NCBI RefSeq assembly: GCF_030269645.1
Contig: NZ_BSTR01000064.1
Span: forward strand, 1-41,183
From: Actinokineospora sp. NBRC 105648
GTDB taxonomy: Bacteria; Actinomycetota; Actinomycetes; Mycobacteriales; Pseudonocardiaceae
DNA length: 41,183 nucleotides
Direction: 5' to 3'
Of the stretch, positions 25,948 through 33,188 are shown in pieces; position 1 is the stretch's first letter; each line of letters opens with the position of its first letter. The notes under the pieces were generated by a model that saw nothing but the letters and a program-made list of their open reading frames with translations, searched no databases and was not told the origin of the DNA. A program made the translations under genes and the position numbers.

Positions 25948-27073
25948 CGCGGGCCTCCATCATCGTCGCGAACCGGTCGAACAGGGTGGCCGCGTCGTGC
26001 GGCCCGGCGGCGGCCTCCGGGTGGTACTGCACGGAGAACGCGGGCACCTCGAGCGCGCGCACGCCCTCGACGCAGCCGTCGTTGGGGCAGTAGTGGCTCA
26101 CCGCGGCCTTGCCGAACGGGGTGTCGAAGTCCTTGCCCGGCTCGCCCTCGAGCGCGAACCCGTGGTTCTGCGCGGTGATCGCGACCGTGCCGGTGGCCAC
26201 GTCGATCACCGGGATGTTGATCCCCCGGTGGCCGTAGCGCAGCTTGTAGGTGCCCAGGCCCAGCGCGCGGCCGAGGATCTGGTTGCCGAAGCAGATGCCG
26301 AACAGCGGCACCCGGCGCTCCAGCACGCCCCTGGTCAGCGCGACCGCGTGGTCGGCGGTGGCCGGGTCGCCCGGACCGTTGGACAGGAACACCCCGTCGG
26401 CCTCGACGGCCAGCAGCTCGTCGAGGGTGGTGGTGCTGGGCAGCACGTGCGTCTCGATGCCGCGGGCGGCCAGCATCCGGGGCGTGTTGGACTTGATGCC
26501 CAGGTCCAGCGCGGCCACCCGGAACCGCCGCTCGCCCTCGGCGGGCACCACGTAGGGCTCGGCGGTGGTGACCTGGCCCGCGAGGTCGGCGCCGAGCATC
26601 CGCGGGCTCTCCAGCACCCGGACCAGCATCGCGTCCGGCGCGGCCAGCGCGGCGCCGGAGAACACCCCGGCGCGCATCGCGCCGCGCTCGCGCAGGTGCC
26701 GGGTCAGCGAGCGGGTGTCGACCCCGCTGATGCCGACCACGCCCTGCTCGACCAGCGCCCCGGCCAGCGAGCCGGTGGCCCGCCAGTTGGAGGTGATCCG
26801 GGCCGGGTCGCGCACCACGTAGCCCGACACCCAGACCCGACCGGACTCGTCGTCCTCGTCGTTCCAGCCGGTGTTGCCGATCTGCGGGGCCGTGGCCACC
26901 ACGATCTGGCGGTGGTAGGAGGGGTCGGTCAGGGTCTCCTGGTACCCGGTCATGGCCGTGCAGAACACGATCTCGCCGAAGGTCTCCCCGGTGGCGCCGA
27001 ACGCCTCGCCGCGGAACACCCTGCCGTCTTCGAGGACCAGCGCCGCCGCCGTCCGCTCGTTCGTCTCACTCAC
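25940..27073 (-). CDS. carA: Carbamoyl phosphate synthase small subunit
   Basis: Glutamine amidotransferase that supplies ammonia to CarB. The 377-residue protein starts with the CPSase small-chain domain (AALVLEDGRVFRGEAFGATGETFGEIVFCTAMTGYQETLTDPSY). A class I amidotransferase domain follows: nucleophile elbow PLFGICFGNQILGRALG, and the catalytic His/Glu in SVQYHPEAAAGPHD. The GTG at 27073 gives a conventional start and overlaps the upstream gene by 8 bases; the frame extends to 27097 without homology. The GICFGNQ form is common in actinobacteria. Confidence 0.96.
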
Positions 27074-27608
27074 CGTGGCGCTCCTGGGTCTGCACATCGC
27101 CGAGGGCGCGCAGGGCGGGCACCCACAGCTCGTAGTCGTCCTTGTCGTCGGCTCGGAAGCCGGTGTCGAACTCGTGGTCTTCCACCGCCCAGCGCACGAC
27201 CAGCAGGCCGTCGCGGCCCATCACCTTGCCCGCGATCCCGGCCTCGGTGCGCGCCGCGCGCACCGACCCGGCCGGGATCCACACCGGGGTGGCCCCGACC
27301 CGGTCGAACAGCAGGCCGTCGGCGAGCAGGTGGGCGGTGGCCTCGGCGCGGAACCCGACGTCGCCGACCGCGACCCGGTCCTGCCAGCTCGCGTCGGTGA
27401 CGGTGCTGGCGTAGACGCCGGTGCTCGGTGGCAGCAGCGGTTCGACCGTGCCCTCGCGCACCCCCGCCAGCAGCTCGGCGGGCACCACCGGGAACCCCGG
27501 GAGCACCTTGGCCTGTCTGCGGCCCCTGGCCCGGTAGCCCCACCACATCAGGGCGACCAGCAGCAGGAAGGCCGCGAGGAAGATCAGTGTCAGCGTCAGC
27601 CGGTTCAC
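27066..27608 (-). CDS. PH-like domain membrane protein of the pyr operon
   Basis: A 180-residue protein with one N-terminal membrane helix (LTLIFLAAFLLLVALMWWGYRAR) and a cytoplasmic part of mostly beta pattern (STGVYASTVTDASWQDRVAVGDVGFRAEATAHLLADGLLFDRVGATPVWIPAGSVRAARTEAGIAGKVMGRDGLLVVRWAVEDHEFDTGFRADDKDDYELWV). This corresponds to the small membrane protein found between pyrC and carA in mycobacteria, now described as a PH-like domain protein. GTGA coupling to pyrC and an 8-base overlap with carA show it is an integral part of the operon. Its role is unknown. Confidence 0.82.
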   Translation of the reverse strand: MNRLTLTLIFLAAFLLLVALMWWGYRARGRRQAKVLPGFPVVPAELLAGVREGTVEPLLPPSTGVYASTVTDASWQDRVAVGDVGFRAEATAHLLADGLLFDRVGATPVWIPAGSVRAARTEAGIAGKVMGRDGLLVVRWAVEDHEFDTGFRADDKDDYELWVPALRALGDVQTQERHGE

Positions 27609-28897
27609 GCGGTCGCCTTCCCGTCGCGTGCGGTGATCTTGCCGCGGAGCAGGGTGGCCACCACCGCGCCGGGCAACTCCATGCCCTCGTACGGGGTGTT
27701 GGCCGCGATGCTGGCCAGCTCGGCGCCGCGCACGGTCCAGCGCCCGGCCGGGTCGACCAGCGCCAGCGTGGCGGGCTCGCCGACCGCGATCGGGCGGCCC
27801 TGGTCGGGCAGCCCGCCGATCTCGGCGGGTCGCTCGCTCAGCACCCGCGCCACCCCGCGCCAGTCCAGCAGGCCCGGCTCGACCATGGTGCGCACCACGA
27901 TCGGCAGCGCGGTCTGCAGGCCCAGCATGCCCGGCCGGGCCGCGGACCACTCGCAGTCCTTGTCCTGGCTCGCGTGCGGGGCGTGGTCGGTGGCCACGCA
28001 GTCGATCGTGCCCTCGGCCAGCGCCTGGCGCAGCGCCTTGGCGTCGGCCGCGGTGCGCAGTGGCGGGTTGACCTTGTTGACCGGGTCGTAGCTGCTCAGC
28101 CGCTCGTCGTCGAGCAGCAGGTGGTGCGGGGTGACCTCGGCCGAGACCCGGGTGCCGCGGGCCTTGGCCCAGCGCAGCACCTCGGCGGTGCCCTCGGTGG
28201 AGACGTGGCAGACGTGCAGCCGGGCGCCGACGTGCCGGGCCAGCAGGCAGTCGCGGGCCACGATGGCCTCCTCGGCCACCGACGGCCAGCCCGCCAGCCC
28301 GAGCCGCGCGGCCAGCTCACCCTCGTGCGCCTGGGCGCCGACGGTGAGCCGGGGCTCCTCGGCGTGCTGGGCGATCACCGCGTCGAGCGCGCGGGTGTAC
28401 TCCAGCGCGCGGCGCATGATCAGCGGGTCGGCGACGCAGAGCCCGTCGTCGGAGAACACCCGGACCTGGGCCGCGGACCGGGCCATGGTGCCCAGCTCGG
28501 CGAGCCGCTCGCCCTTGAGCCCCACGGTGACCGCGCCGACCGGGTGCACGTCGACCAGGCCAACCTCCCGGCCGCGCCGCCACACGTGCTCGACGACCAC
28601 GGCGTTGTCGGCGACCGGGTCGGTGTTGGCCATGGCGAACACGGCGGTGAAGCCGCCCAGCGCCGCGGCCCGCGAGCCGGTCTCGATCGTCTCGGTGTCC
28701 TCGCGGCCGGGCTCGCGCAGGTGCGTGTGCAGGTCGACGAAGCCGGGCAGCGCGACCAGCCCGCCCGCGTCGAGCACCTGGGCGCCGTCGGCGTCCACAG
28801 CGGACCCGATGGCGGTGATCACGCCGTCCCGGACGGCGATGTCCACCGGCGCGCCCTCGCCGTAGGGCGTGGCGCCCCTGATGACCAGTGCGCTCAT
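27605..28897 (-). CDS. pyrC: Dihydroorotase
   Basis: Cyclises carbamoyl aspartate to dihydroorotate. The 430-residue class I enzyme has the metal motif VDLHTHLREPGREDTETIETG, ARLHVCHVSTEGTAEVLRWAKARG, EVTPHHLLLDD, and DCVATDHAPHASQDKDCEWS. An amidohydrolase C-terminus (PATLALVDPAGRWTV) is complete. The ATG overlaps the pyrB stop as ATGA. A one-mismatch relative of the iterated palindrome lies near the 5' end (28793-28805). Confidence 0.96.
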   Translation of the reverse strand: MSALVIRGATPYGEGAPVDIAVRDGVITAIGSAVDADGAQVLDAGGLVALPGFVDLHTHLREPGREDTETIETGSRAAALGGFTAVFAMANTDPVADNAVVVEHVWRRGREVGLVDVHPVGAVTVGLKGERLAELGTMARSAAQVRVFSDDGLCVADPLIMRRALEYTRALDAVIAQHAEEPRLTVGAQAHEGELAARLGLAGWPSVAEEAIVARDCLLARHVGARLHVCHVSTEGTAEVLRWAKARGTRVSAEVTPHHLLLDDERLSSYDPVNKVNPPLRTAADAKALRQALAEGTIDCVATDHAPHASQDKDCEWSAARPGMLGLQTALPIVVRTMVEPGLLDWRGVARVLSERPAEIGGLPDQGRPIAVGEPATLALVDPAGRWTVRGAELASIAANTPYEGMELPGAVVATLLRGKITARDGKATA

Positions 28898-29844
28898 ACA
28901 GCTTCTTCCTCTCCGGCGAGCAGGTGGTAGAGCACGGCCATCCGCACGTGCACGCCGTTGGCGACCTGTTCGGTGATCGCCGCGCGCGGGGAGTCGGCCA
29001 CCGCGGCCGAGATCTCCATCCCGCGCAGCATCGGCCCCGGGTGCAGCACGACCGCGTGCTCGGGCAGCATCGCCGCCCGCGCCTCGCTCAAGCCGTAGGT
29101 GATCGCGTACTCCCGCGCCGAGGGGAAGAAGCCGCCGTGCATCCGCTCGGCCTGCACCCGCAGCATCATGACCGCGTCCAGCGTCGGCAACTCGGGGTCG
29201 AGGTCGTGCGCGACGGTCAGCGAACCCGCCGCGCCGACCGGCCAGTCGGCGATCCGGGTGGGCAGCAGGGTCGGCGGGGCGACCAGCACGACCTGGGCGC
29301 CGAACGAGGTGAGCAGGTGCACGTTGGACCGGGCGACCCGGCTGTGCAGCACATCACCGACGATGCCGATCCGCCTGCCCTCGACCCCGCCGAGCCGGTC
29401 CCGCAGCGTGGCCATGTCCAGCAGCGCCTGCGTGGGGTGCTCGTGCGTGCCGTCACCGGCGTTGACCACGCTGGTGCCGGTGTGGCCCAGCCAGGAGGCG
29501 AGCCGGTGGGCGGCGCCGGAGGCGGGGTGGCGCACGATCACGCAGTCGGCGCCCGCGGCGGCCAGCGTCAGCGCGGTGTCGCGCAGGGACTCGCCCTTCT
29601 TCACCGACGACCCGCTCGAGGAGACGTTGACCACGTCCGCGCTCATCCACTTCCCGGCGATCTCGAAGGAGACCCTGGTCCGGGTGGAGTCCTCGAAGAA
29701 CATGGTGATCACGGTGCGGCCGCGCAGCGTGGGCAGCTTGCGCACCTCGCGGCCGAGCAGTGTCCGCTTGAGACCGTCGGCGGTGTCCAGGATGGCCAGT
29801 GCGGTGGCCGGGTCGAGCCCGTCGGTGCCCAGCAGGTGCCTCAC
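28894..29844 (-). CDS. pyrB: Aspartate carbamoyltransferase catalytic subunit
   Basis: Joins carbamoyl phosphate and aspartate. The 316-residue protein has the carbamoyl phosphate site FFEDSTRTRVSFE, KKGESLRDTALTL, VRHPASGAAH, GDGTHEHPTQALLDMATLRDRLG, and LHPGPMLRGMEIS. No regulatory PyrI-like gene is in the operon, as is usual outside enterics. GTG start overlapping the pyrR stop. Confidence 0.96.
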   Translation of the reverse strand: MRHLLGTDGLDPATALAILDTADGLKRTLLGREVRKLPTLRGRTVITMFFEDSTRTRVSFEIAGKWMSADVVNVSSSGSSVKKGESLRDTALTLAAAGADCVIVRHPASGAAHRLASWLGHTGTSVVNAGDGTHEHPTQALLDMATLRDRLGGVEGRRIGIVGDVLHSRVARSNVHLLTSFGAQVVLVAPPTLLPTRIADWPVGAAGSLTVAHDLDPELPTLDAVMMLRVQAERMHGGFFPSAREYAITYGLSEARAAMLPEHAVVLHPGPMLRGMEISAAVADSPRAAITEQVANGVHVRMAVLYHLLAGEEEAV

Positions 29845-30431
29845 TCCGGATCACCCGCCCGGTGCAGCCGGACCGCGTCGCGGCCGTCGGTCTCGGTGAA
29901 CAGGACGTGGACCTCCTCGGTGCGCGCTGTGGGCACGTTCTTGCCCACGTAGTCCGCGCGGATGGGCAGCTCGCGGTGACCGCGGTCGACCAGCACGGCC
30001 AGCTGGACCGCGCGCGGCCTGCCCACGTCGCGCAGCGCGTCGAGGGCGGCGCGGATGGTGCGGCCGGAGAACAGCACGTCGTCGACCAGCACGACCAGGG
30101 CGTCCTCGACGCCGCCGGGCGGCAGCGCGGTCTGCCCGAGCGGGCGGGTGGGCCTGCGCCGCAGGTCGTCGCGGTAGAGGGTGACGTCGAGCGTGCCGAC
30201 CGGAACCTCGACCCCGCTGAACTCAGCGACCCGCGCGGCCAGCCGGTGGGCCAGCGGCGCGCCCCGGGTGGGGATCCCCAGCAACACGACCGGGCGTGCG
30301 CCGGACGCGCCGAGCGAGGTCTTCTCGATGACCTGATGGGCCATTCGGGCGATGGTGCGCGCGACGTCACCGGCTGAGAGCAGCTCCCGCTGCCCGGCCG
30401 GTTCCGGCGCGCCACGGGGACGCGGCGGCAC
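29841..30431 (-). CDS. pyrR: PyrR, pyrimidine operon RNA-binding regulator / uracil phosphoribosyltransferase
   Basis: A 196-residue type I phosphoribosyltransferase. The PRPP loop is VLVDDVLFSGRTI (about 114-126); PVVLLGIPTRGAPLAHRLA and TLYRDDLRRR are also family blocks, the latter with basic residues that contact RNA. PyrR binds pyr mRNA when UMP is high and lowers expression. The GTG at 30431 has GGAAGGAG six bases upstream, and a matching PyrR RNA-binding hairpin directly abuts that ribosome site, pointing to repression of translation initiation. First gene of the pyr operon. Confidence 0.95.
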   Translation of the reverse strand: MPPRPRGAPEPAGQRELLSAGDVARTIARMAHQVIEKTSLGASGARPVVLLGIPTRGAPLAHRLAARVAEFSGVEVPVGTLDVTLYRDDLRRRPTRPLGQTALPPGGVEDALVVLVDDVLFSGRTIRAALDALRDVGRPRAVQLAVLVDRGHRELPIRADYVGKNVPTARTEEVHVLFTETDGRDAVRLHRAGDPE

Positions 30432-30437
30432 GGCGGA

Positions 30438-30472
30438 CTCCTTCCCCGCCTCTCTGGACGGGTCATTAAAGG
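30438..30472 (-). promoter_or_regulatory. PyrR-binding RNA element over the pyrR ribosome site
   Basis: On the minus strand CCTTTAAT is followed by stem CCCG (30462-30459), loop TCCAGAGAGG (30458-30449) and CGGG (30448-30445), then GGAAGGAG. The conserved heart of PyrR sites is GTCCxGAGAGG, which is matched. The stem shares bases with the ribosome site, so bound PyrR would block translation. No terminator hairpin is seen, unlike Bacillus attenuators. Confidence 0.75.
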
Positions 30473-30579
30473 TGTCTATCGACCCCTCTGACCTGGGATC
30501 GACGCGACGGTATCAGGCGCGCGCGGCCCACCGACCGGGTGGTCTGCGTCGCTTCCGACGACTGTCCTGGGCGAACGGC

Positions 30580-30614
30580 TTGACCTGGTGACAACTCTGG
30601 GTAACCATTACTCT
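30580..30614 (+). promoter_or_regulatory. bldD promoter region with imperfect inverted repeat
   Basis: TTGACC (30580-30585) and TACTCT (30609-30614) are -35 and -10 candidates but 23 bp apart; GTGACA at 30588 is an alternative -35. TGGTGAC (30586-30592) and GTAACCA (30601-30607) form an inverted repeat with one mismatch across the promoter. BldD is known to repress its own gene in Streptomyces, so this may be its operator. Confidence 0.4.
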
Positions 30615-30683
30615 GCGTGTTGATTTGAAGCTACCCGCGGCAGTCCTTAGCGCCGACGGGGCGAACGAATGGAGAACCGCCGC

Positions 30684-31172
30684 ATGGGCGACTACGCCAA
30701 GGCGCTAGGGGCCAAGCTCCGCGCCATCCGCCAGCAGCAGGGGCTGTCGCTGCACGGCGTCGAGCAGAAGTCCGGTGGCCGCTGGAAGGCCGTCGTGGTC
30801 GGCTCGTACGAGCGAGGAGACCGCGCCGTCACCGTCCAGAAGCTCGCCGAGCTGGCCGACTTCTACGGCGTACCGGTGGTGGAACTCCTGCCCGAGGGCC
30901 GCGTGCCCTCCGGCGCCGAGCCCGCCACCAAGATCGTCATCAACCTGGAGCGGCTGCAGCAGCTACCGGCGGAGAAGGTCGGCCCGCTGGCCCGCTACGC
31001 CGCCACCATCCAGAGCCAGCGCGGCGACTACAACGGCAAGGTGCTCTCCATCCGGACCGAGGACCTGCGGTCGCTGGCGATCATCTACGACATGACCCCC
31101 GGCGAGCTCACCGAGCAGCTCATCGACTGGGGCGTGCTGCCGCCCGAGGCCCGTCCGTCCAAGGAGGACTAG
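30684..31172 (+). CDS. bldD: BldD developmental master regulator
   Basis: A 162-residue c-di-GMP-dependent repressor of sporulation genes in Streptomyces. The N-terminal helix-turn-helix is almost unchanged: YAKALGAKLRAIRQQQGLSLHGVEQKS...GRWKAVVVGSYERGDRAVTVQKLAELADFYGVPVVELLP. The C-terminal domain has the c-di-GMP signature RxD-x8-RxxD as R113-G-D115 and R124-T-E-D127. The ATG at 30684 aligns with the usual N-terminus and has GGAG 9 bases upstream; an in-frame ATG at 30669 would add five residues. It is divergent from the pyr operon. Confidence 0.95.
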   Translation: MGDYAKALGAKLRAIRQQQGLSLHGVEQKSGGRWKAVVVGSYERGDRAVTVQKLAELADFYGVPVVELLPEGRVPSGAEPATKIVINLERLQQLPAEKVGPLARYAATIQSQRGDYNGKVLSIRTEDLRSLAIIYDMTPGELTEQLIDWGVLPPEARPSKED

Positions 31173-31187
31173 ATTCGCCGGTCGAGA

Positions 31188-31226
31188 CACCCGACCGCGC
31201 AGACGGGGATGCTGCGCAGTCGGGTG
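31188..31226 (+). terminator. bldD terminator hairpin
   Basis: CACCCGACCGCGCAG (31188-31202) pairs with CTGCGCAGTCGGGTG (31212-31226) with one mismatch and a 9-base loop, 15 bases after the bldD stop. Confidence 0.75.
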
Positions 31227-31230
31227 ATCC

Positions 31231-31362
31231 TCGCACCACCCCCGCCACACCCACGGCCACTCCCCCAGCTCACCCCCCATTCCCCACCCCCGCCCCGCTT
31301 TCCTCAATCCCCCAACCTGTCCACACCCCCGCGGCACCCCCTCCCCCCGCCGCCCACCCCCG
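31231..31362 (+). repeat. C-rich, G-poor tract
   Basis: About 130 bases with many runs of four to six C and very few G on the plus strand. It sits immediately before TAGACT at 31364. The minus strand would be strongly G-run-rich. It does not encode a plausible protein. Confidence 0.7.
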
Positions 31363-31363
31363 A

Positions 31364-31369
31364 TAGACT
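31364..31369 (+). promoter_or_regulatory. Possible orphan -10 box
   Basis: GATAGACT fits a strong actinobacterial -10. Transcription would begin near 31376 and meet a hairpin with a T tail at 31383-31413. No gene follows. Confidence 0.35.
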
Positions 31370-31382
31370 GGCGCAGGGCACG

Positions 31383-31413
31383 GCCCCCGGGGTCGGGTGG
31401 GGGCTCGTTTTCT
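31383..31413 (+). terminator. Intrinsic-terminator-like hairpin with T tail
   Basis: GCCCCC (31383-31388) pairs with GGGGGC (31399-31404), followed by TCGTTTTCT. This is one of the few T-tailed hairpins in the window. Confidence 0.55.
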
Positions 31414-31440
31414 GAGGGGGTTGTCGGCGAGCCGGCGATC

Positions 31441-31528
31441 TTCGCGTGGGGGTCGGCAAGTCTTCGCGTGGGGTCGGTGTGCTTCGCGTGGGGTCGCCGG
31501 TGTGCGTCGCGTGGGGGTTGGCGTGCGG
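31441..31528 (+). repeat. Tandem array of TTCGCGTGGGG units
   Basis: Four related units start at 31441, 31463, 31483 and 31506 (the last with GTCGCG), spaced 20-23 bases. Each has the core (T/G)TCGCGTGGGG followed by a variable (G)TCGG-type tail. Confidence 0.7.
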
Positions 31529-31681
31529 GGCGTTCTGGGTTCGGCTTCGGGCTGGGGCTCGGGCCGTGGTTCGGGAAGTGGCTCGAGCGGCTCCAGCGGG
31601 TGGCGCGTTCCGCGATGCCGGTCGGTGTCCGCGCCTCGGGGCTGCCATCGCGCTGAGCCAGCGGTGCCGAGAGCACTCTCT

Positions 31682-31783
31682 GGTCACGCGGGCAGAGCAA
31701 TGACCGGGGCACCCACGGGCAGGTGCCGGACCGGTCACGCGGGCAGAGCAATAATCGAGGCATCAACGGGCAGGTGCCAGACA
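31682..31783 (+). repeat. Two-copy 51-bp direct repeat
   Basis: Copies at 31682-31732 and 31733-31783 abut. Both begin GGTCACGCGGGCAGAGCAAT and both contain ACGGGCAGGTGCC; about seven positions differ. Confidence 0.8.
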
Positions 31784-32026
31784 GGACAGGCATGTGCACC
31801 CGGGCGCCCCAAGGGGGCCGCCGAGCCGAGCCGGTCCCGACCTCCGACCGTCCACATTCGACTGTCACGCTCACGCGAACCCATGTCGACCAAGGCCGAG
31901 CTCGCGACCCAGCGGCCCGATCCGGCTGCCGGGAGTCACTCCTTGCGGACTGCCGACGTGAGCATCCGGCGATCACGGCGCCGACAGCCGATTCGGAACC
32001 GCCGGGGATCCCGCGTGCGCACTGCC

Positions 32027-32072
32027 TTCCGGCCGCAGCCGGAAGCGCGGCTGCCGGGGGCGGCAGCCGCGC
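32027..32072 (-). terminator. Paired hairpins downstream of nusB
   Basis: GCGCGGCTGCC (32045-32055) is an exact reverse complement of 32062-32072 with a 6-base loop. Next to it TTCCGGC (32027-32033) pairs with GCCGGAA (32038-32044). They lie about 76-120 bases past the nusB stop and probably end the pepQ-efp-nusB transcript. Confidence 0.6.
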
Positions 32073-32147
32073 ATCAAGCAGTTCAGTCAGAGAGGGCACG
32101 CAGTTCAGAGCCGAGCCGCTCAGAGAGGCCGCGCAGGGGCAACCGGT

Positions 32148-32567
32148 TCAGAGCGTCGCGCGGAGGCGGTCGGCGATTCCGGCGATCCGGCCCAGCAGGC
32201 CGTTGACGAACCGCGGCGAGTCGTCAGTCGAGAGGGACTTCGCCAGTTGGACGGCCTCGTCGATGGCCACCGCGTCGGGCACGTCGGTGGCCCAGAGCAG
32301 TTCGTAGAGGCCCAGCCGCAGCACCGCCAGGTCGACGGCGGGCATCCGGGCCAGCGTCCAGCCCTCGGCGTGCTCGGTGAGCAGTTCGTCGATCCGCGCC
32401 CGGTGCGCGGTCACCCCCTCGATGAGGGTGATCGTGTAGTCGCTGACCGGTGGCACGTCCGGCGAGCCGACCCGGTCGGCGAGCAGGGTGACCGGGTCGT
32501 CGCCGCGCACGGCCGCCTCGAACAGGAGGTCGACCGCGCGTTTTCGCGCCTTGCTGCGGGCACCCAC
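32148..32567 (-). CDS. nusB: Transcription antitermination factor NusB
   Basis: A 139-residue all-helical RNA-binding protein that, with NusE/S10, binds boxA of rRNA leaders. Visible blocks are GARSKARKRAVDLLFEAAVRG (Arg-rich helix 1), LIEGVTAHRARIDELLTEHAEGWTLARMPAVDLAVLRLGLYELLW, and VAIDEAVQLAKSLSTDDSPRFVNGLLGRI, the last being the typical family end. The GTG at 32567 is one base after the efp stop, so the pair is coupled. This is the normal actinobacterial efp-nusB order. Confidence 0.94.
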   Translation of the reverse strand: MGARSKARKRAVDLLFEAAVRGDDPVTLLADRVGSPDVPPVSDYTITLIEGVTAHRARIDELLTEHAEGWTLARMPAVDLAVLRLGLYELLWATDVPDAVAIDEAVQLAKSLSTDDSPRFVNGLLGRIAGIADRLRATL

Positions 32568-32568
32568 G

Positions 32569-33132
32569 TCAGTTGCTGACCCGGCCGAGGTAGCGCCCGT
32601 CGCGGGTGTCGACCTTGACCTTCTCGCCGGTGGTGACGAACAGCGGCACCTGGATCTCGGCACCGGTCTCCAGCCGCGCGGGCTTGGTGCCGCCGGTGGA
32701 GCGGTCGCCCTGCAGACCGGGGTCGGTGTGCTCGATGATCAGCTCGACCGAGGTGGGCAGCTCGATGAACAGCGGCACGCCCTCGTGCGAGGAGACGATC
32801 GCGGTGCCGTTCTCCAGCAGGAAGCGGGACTGCTCGGAGACGGTCTCGGCGTTGATCGAGATCTGCTCGAAGGTGTCGCCGTCCATGAAGACGAAGTCGG
32901 AGCCGTCGTTGTAGAGGTAGGTCATCTCGCGGCGGTCCACGGTGGCGGTCTCGACCTTGACGCCGGCGTTGAACGTCTTGTCGACGACCTTGCCCGTCAG
33001 CACGTGCTTGAGCTTGGTCCGCACGAACGCCGGGCCCTTGCCGGGCTTGACGTGCTGGAACTCGGTGACGGTCCACAGCTGGCCCTCGAGGTTGAGCACC
33101 AGGCCGTTCTTCAGGTCGTTGGTCGAGGCCAC
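32569..33132 (-). CDS. efp: Translation elongation factor P
   Basis: Relieves ribosomes stalled at polyproline stretches. The 187-residue, three-domain protein has the KOW-like N-terminal domain (LKNGLVLNLEGQLWTVTEFQHVKPGKGPAFVRTKLKHV) with the lysine-tipped PGKGPA loop that reaches the peptidyl-transferase centre. OB domains follow, with NDGSDFVFMDGDTFEQI and the C-terminal GAEIQVPLFVTTGEKVKVDTRDGRYLGR signature. GTG start; 56 bp downstream of pepQ. Confidence 0.96.
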   Translation of the reverse strand: MASTNDLKNGLVLNLEGQLWTVTEFQHVKPGKGPAFVRTKLKHVLTGKVVDKTFNAGVKVETATVDRREMTYLYNDGSDFVFMDGDTFEQISINAETVSEQSRFLLENGTAIVSSHEGVPLFIELPTSVELIIEHTDPGLQGDRSTGGTKPARLETGAEIQVPLFVTTGEKVKVDTRDGRYLGRVSN

Positions 33133-33188
33133 TGGATGGATCTCCTGTTGTCCGCGCGCGGCCGTCCTGAGCCTGCAAGACTCGACTC

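Larger units (their letters stand above)
31173..32147. other. Non-coding, repeat-rich region between bldD and nusB
   Basis: Open frames exist on both strands but are low-complexity, Pro/Arg/Ser-rich and unlike any family I know. In order it holds a bldD terminator hairpin, a C-rich tract, a TAGACT box followed by a hairpin with a T tail, a TTCGCGTGGGG tandem array, a 51-bp direct repeat pair and the hairpins behind nusB. Confidence 0.65.

Noticed and set aside
31376..31413. 6C small RNA
   Set aside because: That RNA has two hairpins with six-C loops; here the C run is in the stem of a single hairpin and is five long.
30963..32099. 378-residue minus-strand open frame
   Set aside because: It runs antisense through bldD, is low-complexity, and contains translated direct repeats; GC-rich DNA commonly gives such frames.
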